From contig NZ_JH417574.1 of NCBI RefSeq assembly GCF_000239275.1, positions 55,111 to 117,578 of the forward strand: a stretch of DNA of 62,468 nt. Direction: 5' to 3'. The translations under genes were made by a program, and so were the position numbers. Under the pieces are notes generated by a model, which did not search any database, had not been told where the DNA came from, and saw only the letters and a program-made list of their open reading frames with translations. Shown piece after piece: positions 18,758 to 28,006 of the stretch. Origin of the DNA: Megasphaera geminata F0357 (GTDB lineage Bacteria; Bacillota; Negativicutes; Veillonellales; Megasphaeraceae). Each line of letters starts with the position of its first letter. Position 1 is the first letter of the stretch.

Positions 18758-19921
18758 ATGCCGATGGCAAAAAAGATTCTGATCATGTCCGCATCAATAG
18801 GGACTGGTCATACACAGGCCGCGCGAGCGATAGAAGAATATATGAGCCAAAACTGTGCCGGTTATGAAGTGGAACAGCTGGATTTTATTTCCAACGACGT
18901 TTTGTCCATTGACAATCTTGTCAAGGAAACGTATATAAAGATACTTGATGTATTTCCCCTTCTCTACGATTTGATGTACTATTCATCCCAGGGATACAAA
19001 AAGGGCATGATTGTAAAGACCCTTTTTGCATGGGGGCTGAAACGCCGTATGTCACGGATTCTGGAAGAAAAAAAACCGGATCTTCTCGTTTGCACACACC
19101 CCTTTCCGGCCGGTGCCGCGGCACTGTTAAAGCGCCGCAGCAAGATGAATATCCCCATTGCGGGCGTCATTACGGATTTTGCCGTTCATTCGCTGTGGGT
19201 ATATCCGCAGATTGACAGGTATTTCGTCGCCGCGCCTCATTTGCGCGATATGCTCGTCGGACAGGGTGTGGCTGAAGAAAGGATATTTATTTCCGGGATT
19301 CCCGTGCGCACGGCTTTTACAGAAGAACAATGGTCGGGAAGAAAGCGGATTCAAACGGAAAAAAACGTTCTCATTATGGGCGGCGGTCTCGGTATGGGAG
19401 CCATCAAAGAATCGCTCATGCTCTTGGATAAATTAGAGTGCGTTGATACGTTTACCGTCGTGACCGGACACAATGCGGATCTCTTCGACGATTTATCACA
19501 GCTGCAGCGAAAATTGCGCCATCCCGTACGTATTTTCGGCTATACGAACCGCATAGCCGCATTGATGGCCGAGGCGTCCCTCCTCGTTACCAAACCGGGG
19601 GCCCTGACCTGTACGGAAGCTGCGGCGGTCGGCGTTCCGTCCGTTTTTTTCAGTCCCATACCGGGACAGGAAGAAGCCAACGCCGCTTATATGCAGGAAA
19701 AAGGATGCGCCCGTTGGGTCAAAACGCAGGCTCGGCTGATCACTGCCGTATCGGATTTGTTAAGGCACCCGGAACGCCTGGGCGATATGTCCCGGGCTTG
19801 CCGCTTTTGCCGCCGGGACGGCGCACAGATCATCGGCAGGCGTGTAGCGGAGCTTTTACAGCCGCAGGCAGAGAAAACAATTTCTGTTTGCAGGACAGAT
19901 GAACCGGACGTAATTTCATAA
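18758..19921 (+). CDS. UgtP/MGDG-synthase-like glycosyltransferase
   Basis: A 387-residue family-28-type glycosyltransferase. The N-terminal acceptor domain starts KKILIMSASIGTGHTQAARAI, the hallmark of the monogalactosyldiacylglycerol synthase N-domain. The C-terminal donor domain holds NVLIMGGGLGMGAIKES and VTKPGALTCTEAAAVGVPSVFFSPIPGQEE, matching the sugar-nucleotide site. Relatives glycosylate diacylglycerol to make glycolipids or act in lipid-linked saccharide synthesis at the membrane. The acceptor here is not known. Two in-frame ATGs (18758 and 18764) both sit behind GAAGG/GAGG; I keep the first. Confidence 0.87.
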   Translation: MPMAKKILIMSASIGTGHTQAARAIEEYMSQNCAGYEVEQLDFISNDVLSIDNLVKETYIKILDVFPLLYDLMYYSSQGYKKGMIVKTLFAWGLKRRMSRILEEKKPDLLVCTHPFPAGAAALLKRRSKMNIPIAGVITDFAVHSLWVYPQIDRYFVAAPHLRDMLVGQGVAEERIFISGIPVRTAFTEEQWSGRKRIQTEKNVLIMGGGLGMGAIKESLMLLDKLECVDTFTVVTGHNADLFDDLSQLQRKLRHPVRIFGYTNRIAALMAEASLLVTKPGALTCTEAAAVGVPSVFFSPIPGQEEANAAYMQEKGCARWVKTQARLITAVSDLLRHPERLGDMSRACRFCRRDGAQIIGRRVAELLQPQAEKTISVCRTDEPDVIS

Positions 19922-19979
19922 GTATAGCCGACGTAGAAGGACGTTCTTTTTACGCCGTTTTTTTTCATAGGAGGACAGC

Positions 19980-21275
19980 ATGGCCAGGAGAAGAGCGCCG
20001 GCAAAGCAAAAGAAAATTTCCGGCAGGGCCTATTTCGTACTGGGCCTTTTCATCGCCCTTTGCGCAATGGGCTTTGCCTATTTTCATCAAGGCAACGACA
20101 CGCAGACGGCCGACACGAAAATTTCATCTTTGGACAAGCCTGCCGACGACGGCAAAAACGCGGATTATACCGCTGCGGCCGAAGAGCTGCAGGACGGTGT
20201 AATTACATGGCTTAAAAGCAAAGACTGTACCGTTGAAACGGTACAGACGGAAAACCGCGAGGAAACACGGCATAAAACGGGCGGTAAAATCATTTGGTCG
20301 ACAAAGAGCGTTGTGGCGAAGGGCGCCGACATTTTTACTAAAGAAACCCTCACTGAGGAACTGGGAAAATCCGACGGGAAAGCAACCCTGTATCGGACGG
20401 CGGACACAACGATCGGCGGTGCGTCCGTCAAAGAATATGATATTGCGCTCTTTGATCTGCTTGATACGGAACAGGTATATCTGATCGCCCTGAAGGTATT
20501 CGTACCGGCCGATGCCGCGTTTGACACCGTCGTGGCGGCTTTAAAGAAAGACGGGAAGAACGCAGTATCCGAAAAGGACAAAGGGTCCCGTAAAAAGGGG
20601 GGGAGACATCCCTCCCGCGTAGAAGGCCGTCTGGCTGTCGTCATTGATGATTGCGGCAGCGATATGGACGTGTTGGAAGCCTATAACGCCGTGCCCGTTG
20701 ATTTGACGTACGCTGTCATGCCGTTTAAAGCCCATACGATTGACAGTGCCGAAAGCGGGTATAATGCAGGCCGTAAAATTATTGTCCATTTACCGATGGA
20801 ACCGCTTAATGTCCCGTCGTCAGAAGAAATTTTCCTCAGCTCGGATATGGGAGACAGTAAGATCACGGCAACGACAAACGAATTGATAGATCAAGTGCCG
20901 TACGCCGTCGGTATCAATAACCACCAGGGGTCGAAGGCTACTGCCGACGGCAGGCTCATGAAAGACGTCATGTCCGTCCTCAAAAGACGCGGTCTCGTGT
21001 TTCTCGACAGCCGCACCAGTACCGAGTCCGTAGGAGCGCAAACGGCGGCCGCTATGGGCGTCCCGACGACGCGCAACAATCTTTTTCTTGATAACGATCC
21101 GTCTGTACCGGCTGTTAAAGAACGCTTGCGGCAGGCGGCCTGGATCGCCAAAAAGAACGGCAGCGCCGTTGCCATCGGTCACTGTAGAGCCGGCACGATG
21201 CGTGCCCTCCGGGACATGGCCGCTGAAATGATCGACGACGGTATAGACTTCGTTTTTGTAACGGATTTAATGTAG
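19980..21275 (+). CDS. Divergent polysaccharide deacetylase family (YibQ/DUF610-type)
   Basis: A 431-residue protein with one N-terminal membrane anchor (residues about 15-36), a variable charged segment, and a C-terminal catalytic-like domain of about 220 residues. That domain begins LAVVIDDCGSDMDVLEAYNAV and contains HLPMEP, GINNHQGSKATAD and AIGHCRAGTM, motifs of the divergent deacetylase family related to NodB enzymes. The protein is probably periplasmic. The substrate is unknown in most of the family. A poly-Lys/Gly stretch (GSRKKGGRHPSR) links the two parts. The short-chain dehydrogenase gene begins 13 bases downstream, suggesting one transcript. Confidence 0.82.
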   Translation: MARRRAPAKQKKISGRAYFVLGLFIALCAMGFAYFHQGNDTQTADTKISSLDKPADDGKNADYTAAAEELQDGVITWLKSKDCTVETVQTENREETRHKTGGKIIWSTKSVVAKGADIFTKETLTEELGKSDGKATLYRTADTTIGGASVKEYDIALFDLLDTEQVYLIALKVFVPADAAFDTVVAALKKDGKNAVSEKDKGSRKKGGRHPSRVEGRLAVVIDDCGSDMDVLEAYNAVPVDLTYAVMPFKAHTIDSAESGYNAGRKIIVHLPMEPLNVPSSEEIFLSSDMGDSKITATTNELIDQVPYAVGINNHQGSKATADGRLMKDVMSVLKRRGLVFLDSRTSTESVGAQTAAAMGVPTTRNNLFLDNDPSVPAVKERLRQAAWIAKKNGSAVAIGHCRAGTMRALRDMAAEMIDDGIDFVFVTDLM

Positions 21276-21288
21276 TGATGGAGGAAAA

Positions 21289-22032
21289 ATGAGTGAAAAG
21301 GTTGCTCTGATCAGCGGCGGTACGTCCGGAATCGGCCTGGAAACGGCCCGTGTCCTCTTAGCCGGAGGCTGGTCCGTAGCGGTAAACGGCCGGGACGCGC
21401 AGCGGGGAGAAACGGCATTGGCCTCTTTAAGCGCTTCGGACAGAGCCGTTTTCATTGAAGGCGACGTGGCCGCGGCCGGAGGTTGCCGTGAGATTGTCGA
21501 ACGAACCGTCCGCGCGTTCGGACGCATAGACGGGCTGGTCACCTCCGCCGGATATTATGAAGAAACCCTGCTTGAAAACATGACCGAAGAAGCAACGGAA
21601 CGGATTTTTTCGGTTAATGCATACGGTACGGTTTTTCTCTGTAAGGAAGCGCTGCCGTATATAAAAGAGCGGCACGGCGCTATCGTCACCGTCGCCAGCG
21701 ACGCCGGCCTGCAGGGGAATATAGGCTGTTCGGTCTATGCCGCCACGAAGGGGGCCGTTGTCGCCTTTTCCCGTTCTCTTGCCCTGGAAACGGCCCCGCA
21801 TGACGTACGGGTCAACTGCATTTGTCCCGGTGATGTCAGGACACCGCTCGTAGAGCGGCAGCTTGCAGCCGATGAAGCGCTTACGCTGCAGGCGATGGGC
21901 AGCCTTTATCCGCTGCGGCGAATTGCGGAACCGCGGGAAATCGCAAAAGCCGTCGCCTTTCTTTTGAGCGAGGACGCTTCCTTTATTACGGCGGTCGCCC
22001 TGCCTGTTGACGGCGGTTTGACAAGCTGGTAG
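21289..22032 (+). CDS. Short-chain dehydrogenase/reductase
   Basis: A 247-residue classical SDR. The cofactor motif is ALISGGTSGIGLETARVL near the N terminus. The catalytic Tyr-Lys lies in SVYAATKGAV (YxxxK), and the usual PG motif is ICPGDVRTPL. The closest appearance is to 3-oxoacyl-ACP reductase/glucose-dehydrogenase-like members, and the substrate is undefined. GGAGGA precedes the ATG. It follows the deacetylase-like gene by 13 bases. Confidence 0.9.
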   Translation: MSEKVALISGGTSGIGLETARVLLAGGWSVAVNGRDAQRGETALASLSASDRAVFIEGDVAAAGGCREIVERTVRAFGRIDGLVTSAGYYEETLLENMTEEATERIFSVNAYGTVFLCKEALPYIKERHGAIVTVASDAGLQGNIGCSVYAATKGAVVAFSRSLALETAPHDVRVNCICPGDVRTPLVERQLAADEALTLQAMGSLYPLRRIAEPREIAKAVAFLLSEDASFITAVALPVDGGLTSW

Positions 22033-22093
22033 AAAAATGGGAAAATATAATTTAATCAATTAAATCATTTTACTGGGATTTGAGGTGTTTCTG

Positions 22094-22930
22094 ATGACCA
22101 ACGAAGAAATGGAACAATTAAAAAGTTTGCAGGAAGAAATTGCCGAATTAAAAGCGGAAGTCGCGAAATTAAATGCAGCGCGCGGAGAAGATGCCGACGC
22201 AAAGGCTTTGACGGTCTTGGATGCAATGGACGAAACGACGGAAGATAAAAACCTCAAGGTCGAAACGCTTTGCCGTTGGGCGGCCGCACGCGCCGGCGCC
22301 ATTGTTATTGCGCCTTTGGTGGGAACGGTCGCGCTTATGGCTAATGAAGTGTATCTGGTAAGCCGTATAGCCCGCGTATACAATGTTAAACTTACGGAAC
22401 GCGCGCTGCTTGCCTTTCTGGGAGCCATGGGCAGCCGCATGGCCGGCAATCTTTTGACAACGCTTATCCCGTTCTCCGCGATCCAGGTCCCTGTAGCGGT
22501 GGGAATTACATACAGTCTCGGCCGCGTCACACAGCGTTGGCTTCGCGACGGGATGCCCAGCGACGTGACGCCGTACGTGGAAATGTTCGGCGAATGGAAG
22601 GAAAAGGCCAAGGAACAGGTTGAAAAGTTGAAAGATAACCCGTTGAAGAATGTCCCTCTCGGCGACGAAACAAAAGATTTCCTCGCCAAATGGGGCAGCG
22701 CGGCTAAGGACGCCGTCATGGACGCCAAGGAAAAAGGCTGCGAATTGTACCAGAACGTTTGCAATCACAAGAGCCTTGCCGATGAACTTGCGGAAGAGGC
22801 GGCGGATAAAGCGGAAGAAAAAGAAGTGGAAGACGCTGTAAAAGCATTCACGGACAGCGGTAACCCCGACAAAGAAGTGGAAGAACAGGTACGCGCCGCC
22901 GTGGAAGACGCAAAAAAACCGCTGGAATAA
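22094..22930 (+). CDS. DUF697-like membrane protein with coiled-coil ends
   Basis: A 278-residue protein of unknown function. An N-terminal coiled coil (EEMEQLKSLQEEIAELKAEVAKL) is followed by a central hydrophobic domain (residues about 65-155) with GAIVIAPLVGTVALMANEVYLVSRIARVYN and GNLLTTLIPFSAIQVPVAVGITYSLGRV, which resembles the DUF697 domain. The C-terminal 110 residues are highly charged and helical, rich in Glu and Lys. I place the start at ATG 22094 because GAGGTG at 22083-22087 is correctly spaced; an in-frame GTG upstream overlaps that site. The DUF1232 gene begins 13 bases after its stop, so the two are likely co-expressed. Confidence 0.78.
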   Translation: MTNEEMEQLKSLQEEIAELKAEVAKLNAARGEDADAKALTVLDAMDETTEDKNLKVETLCRWAAARAGAIVIAPLVGTVALMANEVYLVSRIARVYNVKLTERALLAFLGAMGSRMAGNLLTTLIPFSAIQVPVAVGITYSLGRVTQRWLRDGMPSDVTPYVEMFGEWKEKAKEQVEKLKDNPLKNVPLGDETKDFLAKWGSAAKDAVMDAKEKGCELYQNVCNHKSLADELAEEAADKAEEKEVEDAVKAFTDSGNPDKEVEEQVRAAVEDAKKPLE

Positions 22931-22943
22931 GAAGGACGGTTTT

Positions 22944-23282
22944 ATGATTAAATGGCTGACTTTCTTTGCACGTTTCTATTCACCCTTTAAATTCATCGCC
23001 TTTATCAAATCGGCGGGAAAGAAAATCCGCTTCCTGCCGCGGCTTATGATGCTTTATTATTGTATAAAAGATCAGGACACGCCTGCTTTCGTGCGCTTGG
23101 TTCTCATGGGTGCCGCGGGCTATACGATTCTTCCCTTTGATCTGATTCCCGATATCGTTCCCGGCATCGGGTGGCTTGATGACGCCGCCGTTATTGCGGC
23201 AGCCTTATCATTTGCCGGCACCTATATCAAGCCGGAACACAAAGAGAAGGTACGCAAACTGTTTCCGTTGGCAAAATTATAA
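22944..23282 (+). CDS. YkvA/DUF1232 family membrane protein
   Basis: A 112-residue protein with the DUF1232 signature GYTILPFDLIPDIVPGIGWLDDAAVIAAAL (residues about 57-86) preceded by an amphipathic N terminus. The family is widespread, membrane-associated and without settled function. It is coupled to the DUF697-like gene (13-base gap), and a hairpin at 23292-23330 follows. Confidence 0.88.
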   Translation: MIKWLTFFARFYSPFKFIAFIKSAGKKIRFLPRLMMLYYCIKDQDTPAFVRLVLMGAAGYTILPFDLIPDIVPGIGWLDDAAVIAAALSFAGTYIKPEHKEKVRKLFPLAKL

Positions 23283-23291
23283 GGAGCATTT

Positions 23292-23330
23292 AAATTCCAA
23301 CAGGTATTCGCGCCTGTTGGAATTTGTTTG
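23292..23330 (+). terminator. Hairpin terminator after the DUF1232 gene
   Basis: Thirteen-base perfect stem AAATTCCAACAGG / CCTGTTGGAATTT; the T run after it is short (GTTTG), so termination strength is uncertain. Confidence 0.65.
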
Positions 23331-23373
23331 TGCGGCGGCTGCACGTACGCCGTCCCCGAAAGGCGCCGGAAAA

Positions 23374-23402
23374 TTGACAGCCGCACCCGTTGAGGGTACA
23401 AT
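23374..23402 (+). promoter_or_regulatory. Strong sigma-A promoter before the thioesterase-murI run
   Basis: Perfect TTGACA (23374-23379), 17-base spacer and TACAAT (23397-23402), 40 bases before ATG 23442. Confidence 0.85.
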
Positions 23403-23441
23403 TAATTTATTGTTTCAGTACCGACAGGGAGTCCTGGTAAA

Positions 23442-23885
23442 ATGGTTATTACGACGGAAAAAGTCCGTTTTTATGAAACGGACATGATGGGAATTGTGCA
23501 TCATTCGAATCAGATCCGCTGGTTTGAATGCGGCCGCTGCGCATACTTTGACGCAGCCGGGCTGAGTCTCTTCGAACTCATGGACGAAGGGATCCTTTTT
23601 CCCATAAAAAATGTATCCTGCGAATACATCAATCCCATACACTTTAACGATGTCATTGATATCGAAACGAAGCTGATCAAGCTGTCACGCGCTCAAACGG
23701 TTTTTTCCTATATCATCAGACGGCATGACGACGGCCGTATGCTTTGCAAGGGCACTTCCCAAAATGTCTTTACGCACCGCAAGGGAAATACCGTTGCCCG
23801 TCTTGACGATCGCCACTACAGTAAATTGCAGGCCGCATATAGAAAAGACCGGATTCTTACGGCGGAGGATTGTGATCGTGGCTAA
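23442..23885 (+). CDS. Acyl-CoA thioesterase (YbgC/4-hydroxybenzoyl-CoA type)
   Basis: A 147-residue hot-dog-fold protein. The signature VRFYETDMMGIVHHSNQIRWFECGR near the N terminus matches the YbgC-like motif with its catalytic Asp (YxTDxxGxVHH). Such enzymes hydrolyse acyl-CoA esters. The physiological substrate is undefined; short-chain acyl-CoA is likely in a fermenter. It is first after a strong promoter and its 3' end overlaps the murI start by eight bases. Confidence 0.88.
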   Translation: MVITTEKVRFYETDMMGIVHHSNQIRWFECGRCAYFDAAGLSLFELMDEGILFPIKNVSCEYINPIHFNDVIDIETKLIKLSRAQTVFSYIIRRHDDGRMLCKGTSQNVFTHRKGNTVARLDDRHYSKLQAAYRKDRILTAEDCDRG

Positions 23886-24681
23886 TACGGCACAGCCTGT
23901 CGGCGTTTTCGATTCCGGCGTAGGCGGGCTCACGGTGGTTAACAAATTGCGTCACCTCTTGCCGCATGAAGATATCGTCTATTTGGGAGATACCAGGCGT
24001 AACCCCTACGGCATTCGGACGAGAGAGGAAATTCTTTCTTTTACGCGGGAAATCATTGCCTTTCTTGCCGGACAACATGTGAAACTTATCGCCTTCGCCT
24101 GTAACACGGCAACGGCAACGGCATACGATATCGTTGTAAACGAAACCGATATCCCTCTGTTGGGCATGAGCCGCGGCATTAAAACGGCAAAAGACACGAC
24201 GACTGAAAAACGGATTGCCGTTTTCGCCACACCTCTTACGATAGCCAATCACATCCATAAAAAAGAAGCCGAAAAAACGGATCCTTTTTTAACCATAGTG
24301 GAACAGCCCTGCGCTTCCCTGGCGGGATTGATTGAACGCGGCAAGCTGGACGGTCCCGAAATAAGAGAGGCCGTGCGGGATGATGTCGCACCCGTTTTAA
24401 AAGCCCGCGTTGATACGGCGATTTTCGGCTGTACCCATTATCCTTTTGTCCGGCACATCTTCGAAGAGCTTTGCGGCGAATCCGTCGTTTTCGTCGATCC
24501 GGCCCATGAAACCGCGTTGCAGACGCTGGCGGTTTTAAAAAAGAAAAATCTCTTAAACACGCAGCGGCGGCCCGGATATTTACATCTTTGTTTTACGGCC
24601 GAAGCCGGACGCGGCGCGGCGCTGGCATCAGAACTTATCAGTCCTGAAGAATTTACGGCAGCGGAAGTTTCGCTGACATAA
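23878..24681 (+). CDS. murI: Glutamate racemase
   Basis: MurI makes D-glutamate for peptidoglycan. The 267-residue protein shows the two catalytic cysteine regions IAFACNTATAT and FGCTHYPFV, plus the N-terminal GVFDSGVGGLTVV. I choose GTG 23878 because GGAGG at 23864-23868 is nine bases upstream and family members begin just before the VFDSGVGG motif. An ATG further upstream in the same frame lies inside the thioesterase gene and would add a spurious extension. Confidence 0.93.
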   Translation: MANTAQPVGVFDSGVGGLTVVNKLRHLLPHEDIVYLGDTRRNPYGIRTREEILSFTREIIAFLAGQHVKLIAFACNTATATAYDIVVNETDIPLLGMSRGIKTAKDTTTEKRIAVFATPLTIANHIHKKEAEKTDPFLTIVEQPCASLAGLIERGKLDGPEIREAVRDDVAPVLKARVDTAIFGCTHYPFVRHIFEELCGESVVFVDPAHETALQTLAVLKKKNLLNTQRRPGYLHLCFTAEAGRGAALASELISPEEFTAAEVSLT

Positions 24682-24719
24682 GTCGTCAATTATTTTTTTT
24701 GAAAAAGGAGTCCTGTCCC

Positions 24720-25261
24720 GTGTACTTGTACGTATTCTTGAATGTCATCATCGCTCTTATCGGCATCTTTGCCGTAATGTACCTGTTATTCCGCATTTTT
24801 TCGTGGAAGCAGGGCGATGCCAGATTCATTATTGAAGCGCGCCGTCGCGAACCGTTCAGGTTAAAATCCCTGACGGACGCTACGGCTGTTTTCGAAACGG
24901 AAGTCCCTTTTCACAACGGCGGCAGACAATTGGGGACGATTATGGACTTCTATCCGCGTACGCTTTTGCCGCGCGAACAATACGATTCGTCACGGTGAGC
25001 GCTCAGCTTGCCAATAAGGCGGCCGAACGCGATGACGGATATTGGGAAGCCGTTATTTACTATCCTCATAACAGCGGCCGTATTCGTGTTACCGTCACAC
25101 TCACGAGCAAGGGCGGCAACATCCGTGAAGATTTGCGCTTGTTTCCCGATATGCCGATTGACCTCGTATATCAAGCCGTTTCCCGCAGCGAATGGTATAT
25201 CCACAAAGCTCGTATTACGTTGAAAGCCGCTGAAGTTCAGCAGGCAATGGAACAGGCATAG
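24720..25261 (+). CDS. Membrane-anchored protein of unknown function, probably one gene with a frameshift
   Basis: Not recognised. A GTG start at 24720 behind AAGGAG gives a protein with one N-terminal membrane helix (YLYVFLNVIIALIGIFAVMYLLF), then a soluble domain that runs to a stop at 24998. A second frame starts at 24995 (SAQLANKAAERDDGYWEAVIYYPHNSGR) and ends at 25261. The junction GTGA could be coupled translation of two genes, but no ribosome site precedes the second start. One added base near 24985 would give a continuous 180-residue protein (REQYD..VTVSAQLAN). Given the other indels here I favour one frameshifted gene. The CofE-like gene follows by 11 bases. Confidence 0.6.
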
Positions 25262-25272
25262 GAGGCACTGCA

Positions 25273-25947
25273 ATGGCAGAATTGGAATTAGTACCGGTAA
25301 AAACCCGCATCCTTACGGAAAAGGATGATATTGTAGATACGATCGAACAGTATACGCGCGGCAAGATCGGTCCGGAAGATCTTCTCTGCGTGGCCGAAAG
25401 CGTTGTCGCCATAACGCAGCGACGCTTTACACGCCCCGAAGAATTAACCCCGTCCTGGCAGGCGCGCCTGATGCGCCGCTTCGTTCCCGGCGAAGGCAGC
25501 ATGGCCAGCCTTTACGGTATGCAGGCCGCCATGGAACTGGAAGGGGAATGGAAGATGCTCTTTTGCTTTATCATCGGCTTTATCGCTAAACTCTTCGGTA
25601 AAGACGGCGTCTGGTACCGCCTTTGCCGTCAGGCTTCATTGACCGACGACGTAACCGGTACGATGCCTCCGTTCGATAAATGCATCGTTTACGGACCGGC
25701 CGATCCGGCAGGCGTGGCGGAAAAGATCAAACATCGTCTCGGATGTTACGGCGCCTGCGTTGCCGACGTAAACGATTTAAAACGTTCCGCCGTGCTCGGA
25801 TATTCTCGCGGCGTACAGCCGCAGGAAGTCGCCAAAATACTCATTGACAATCCTTTCGGCAATGCGTCCCAAAAGACGCCGATTGTCATTATAAAGAATT
25901 ACGGGACTGCTGTCCGCACCCGTAACGCGCACAGGGATAACGGATAA
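25273..25947 (+). CDS. CofE-like (F420-0:gamma-glutamyl ligase domain) protein
   Basis: A 224-residue protein with the N-terminal signature of the coenzyme F420-0:glutamate ligase family (LVPVKTRILTEKDDIVDTIEQYT ... DLLCVAESVVAITQRRF) and a central Asp-containing segment ending KPPIVIIKNYG-like. True CofE adds glutamate to F420, but no F420 biosynthesis gene is in this window and Negativicutes are not known for F420. It probably performs another amide-forming ligation. It lies between an unknown membrane-anchored gene and rdgB, all tightly spaced (2 bases to rdgB). The family call is good; the reaction is unknown. Confidence 0.75.
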   Translation: MAELELVPVKTRILTEKDDIVDTIEQYTRGKIGPEDLLCVAESVVAITQRRFTRPEELTPSWQARLMRRFVPGEGSMASLYGMQAAMELEGEWKMLFCFIIGFIAKLFGKDGVWYRLCRQASLTDDVTGTMPPFDKCIVYGPADPAGVAEKIKHRLGCYGACVADVNDLKRSAVLGYSRGVQPQEVAKILIDNPFGNASQKTPIVIIKNYGTAVRTRNAHRDNG

Positions 25948-25949
25948 GC

Positions 25950-26549
25950 ATGGAAAAACAAACACGGACACTTGTCATAGCTACGAAAAACGAGGGGAAG
26001 CTCAGGGAATTCAAGGCTGTACTGGAGCCGCTCGGATTTTCCGCGGTGCCTGTCGGCGACATCGACGCCGCCATAGCGGAGCCGAAAGAAACGGGGATGA
26101 CATTTGCGGAAAACGCCGCCTTAAAGGCGACATATTATATGGATAAAACCGGATATTCCTGTCTTGCCGATGATTCCGGCCTGATCGTGGATGTTTTGCA
26201 CGGCCGGCCCGGCGTTTACTCGGCCCGCTATGCCGGGCCGCAGCACAACGACGCCGACAATAACGCGAAACTCCTCGCGGAGCTTTCCGGCGTGCCGGCA
26301 GAAAAGCGTACGGCCCGTTATGCCTGCGTTCTTGTTTTGGCAAGGCCCGGCCGGGAATTACTGACGGCGGAAGGAACCTGCGAGGGGATTATTCTTAATA
26401 CGCCGGCAGGGGACAACGGATTCGGTTATGATCCGTATTTCTATATACCCGAAAAAGGAAAAACCATGGCCGAAATGAGTCTTGCCGAAAAAAACGGGCT
26501 CAGTCACCGCGGGAAAGCATTGCGGAAATTGACGGATTTACTGCGATGA
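25950..26549 (+). CDS. rdgB: Non-canonical purine NTP pyrophosphatase (RdgB/HAM1)
   Basis: The 199-residue enzyme removes ITP, dITP and XTP from the nucleotide pool. Visible motifs are the N-terminal IATKNEGKLREFKAVL, the metal-site DDSGLIVDVLHGRPGVYSARYAG and GFGYDPYFYIPE, with the C-terminal LSHRGKALRKL. The stop overlaps the start of the next gene by four bases (ATGA), so translation is coupled. Confidence 0.95.
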   Translation: MEKQTRTLVIATKNEGKLREFKAVLEPLGFSAVPVGDIDAAIAEPKETGMTFAENAALKATYYMDKTGYSCLADDSGLIVDVLHGRPGVYSARYAGPQHNDADNNAKLLAELSGVPAEKRTARYACVLVLARPGRELLTAEGTCEGIILNTPAGDNGFGYDPYFYIPEKGKTMAEMSLAEKNGLSHRGKALRKLTDLLR

Positions 26550-27040
26550 AATCATTAAAAATCGGTATAGTCAGTGACAGTCATGGCCGCCTTGCGGCGC
26601 TGGAAACAATGGCGGCCCGCAATCCCGCCGTCGATGTCTGGTTCCATTGCGGTGATTATTGTGAAGACGCAGAGGCCTTAGCCCTCTGTACGACTGCTCC
26701 CGTTTATACGGTTTTAGGAAACAACGATTACTATAGAGGCGCCGAAGCGCCGGAAGAATTATGGGCGGATGTCGGAGGTATATGCGTCTATATGACACAC
26801 GGACACCAATGGCCCGCACCGCGGCGCCCGGATAAACTGGCCGAACGGGCCTTGACAAAGGGCGCGGTTCTGGCTCTTTTCGGCCATACGCATCGGCGCT
26901 TTGAGGGCAGGACAGGCGGCTGTACCGTTATCAATCCCGGCAGCATCTCTTTACCCCGGGACGGGAAAAGAGGGACTTACGGGATTTGCACATTACGAAA
27001 CGGTACAATTGAAGCGGTCCGGTTCTATGAAATGGAATAA
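26546..27040 (+). CDS. YfcE/MJ0936-type metallophosphodiesterase
   Basis: A 164-residue calcineurin-like phosphoesterase. Metal-binding motifs in order are VSDSHG, HCGDYCEDA, LGNND, THGHQW and FGHTHRRFEG. Small members of this group hydrolyse cyclic nucleotides or other phosphodiesters. It overlaps rdgB by four bases, the common arrangement in Firmicutes. Confidence 0.92.
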   Translation: MKSLKIGIVSDSHGRLAALETMAARNPAVDVWFHCGDYCEDAEALALCTTAPVYTVLGNNDYYRGAEAPEELWADVGGICVYMTHGHQWPAPRRPDKLAERALTKGAVLALFGHTHRRFEGRTGGCTVINPGSISLPRDGKRGTYGICTLRNGTIEAVRFYEME

Positions 27041-27085
27041 CCGTGCAAGGCTCGGTAAATATACGGCAAGAGGTAAGGACAGAAG

Positions 27086-27859
27086 ATGACAGTAAAAAAG
27101 AACAAATTGAAACTCTACGGCTTTAATAACCTGACGAAGACATTGAGCTTTAACATGTATGATATTTGCTACGCCGATACGGAAGAGGCCCGCCGCCATT
27201 ACATAGAATATATTGATGAGGCGTACAATGCGGCGCGGCTCACGGAGATATTAAAAAACGTATCCTCCATTATCGGGGCCAACATTCTGAACGTGTCCAG
27301 TCAGGACTACGATCCCCAGGGAGCAAGCGTGACCATCCTCATTTCGGAAGAAGAAATTATCCCCGATTCGGATGTAGTCTGTCATCTTGATAAGAGCCAT
27401 TTGACCGTTCATACATATCCGGAAAGTCATCCTCAAAAAGGGATTACAACCTTCCGCGCCGATATAGATGTATCGACATGCGGCAGGATTTCACCGCTTA
27501 ACGCCCTGAATTACTTGCTTGATTCTTTTGATTCGGATATTGTGACGCTGGATTACCGGGTCCGCGGCTTTACCCGTGATATAGGCGGCAAGAAGCTTTT
27601 TATCGATCATCGCATCAACTCGATTCAAAATTATATAGCCAGGGAAACGCGGCACCGTTATAATATGATCGATGTCAATGTGTATCAGGAAAATATCTTC
27701 CATACAAAGATGATGCTTAAAGATTTCGATTTGAACAATTATCTTTTCGATATCACGAAAGATCAGCTGAAAGCGAAAGATTGTGACAATATTCGCCGAC
27801 AATTGCAGCAGGAAATGCTGGAGATTTTTAACGGGCGTAATATGCCGACAATTCGCTAG
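27086..27859 (+). CDS. speD: S-adenosylmethionine decarboxylase proenzyme
   Basis: SpeD decarboxylates SAM to provide aminopropyl groups for spermidine. The 257-residue protein is of the long (Escherichia coli-type) class. The self-cleavage site is visible in [13 protein letters not shown], where Lys103-Ser104 is the predicted scissile bond and Ser104 becomes the pyruvoyl group. [18 protein letters not shown] contains the catalytic Cys. No spermidine synthase is adjacent. MTA made downstream of this enzyme can be handled by mtnP further along the window. The ribosome site is weak (GGACAG). It precedes a tRNA-Pro/tRNA-Gly pair. Confidence 0.93.
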   Translation: MTVKKNKLKLYGFNNLTKTLSFNMYDICYADTEEARRHYIEYIDEAYNAARLTEILKNVSSIIGANILNVSSQDYDPQGASVTILISEEEIIPDSDVVCHLDKSHLTVHTYPESHPQKGITTFRADIDVSTCGRISPLNALNYLLDSFDSDIVTLDYRVRGFTRDIGGKKLFIDHRINSIQNYIARETRHRYNMIDVNVYQENIFHTKMMLKDFDLNNYLFDITKDQLKAKDCDNIRRQLQQEMLEIFNGRNMPTIR

Positions 27860-27906
27860 AATATTTGACAAGAGTTCTATAAATTAAGTATAATAACTAC
27901 TGTTGG

Positions 27907-27983
27907 CGGGGCATAGCGCAGTTTGGCAGCGCACCTGGCTTGGGACCAGGGGGTCGCAGGTTCAAATCCTGCTGCTCCGACCA
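27907..27983 (+). tRNA. tRNA-Pro (anticodon UGG)
   Basis: 77 bases: acceptor CGGGGCA/TGCTCCG with one G-U pair, anticodon stem CCTGG/CCAGG with loop CTTGGGA (anticodon TGG 27941-27943), T arm GCAGGTTCAAATCCTGC and encoded CCA. Confidence 0.96.
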
Positions 27984-28006
27984 AAGCGGTTATAGTTTAT
28001 ATCAAT

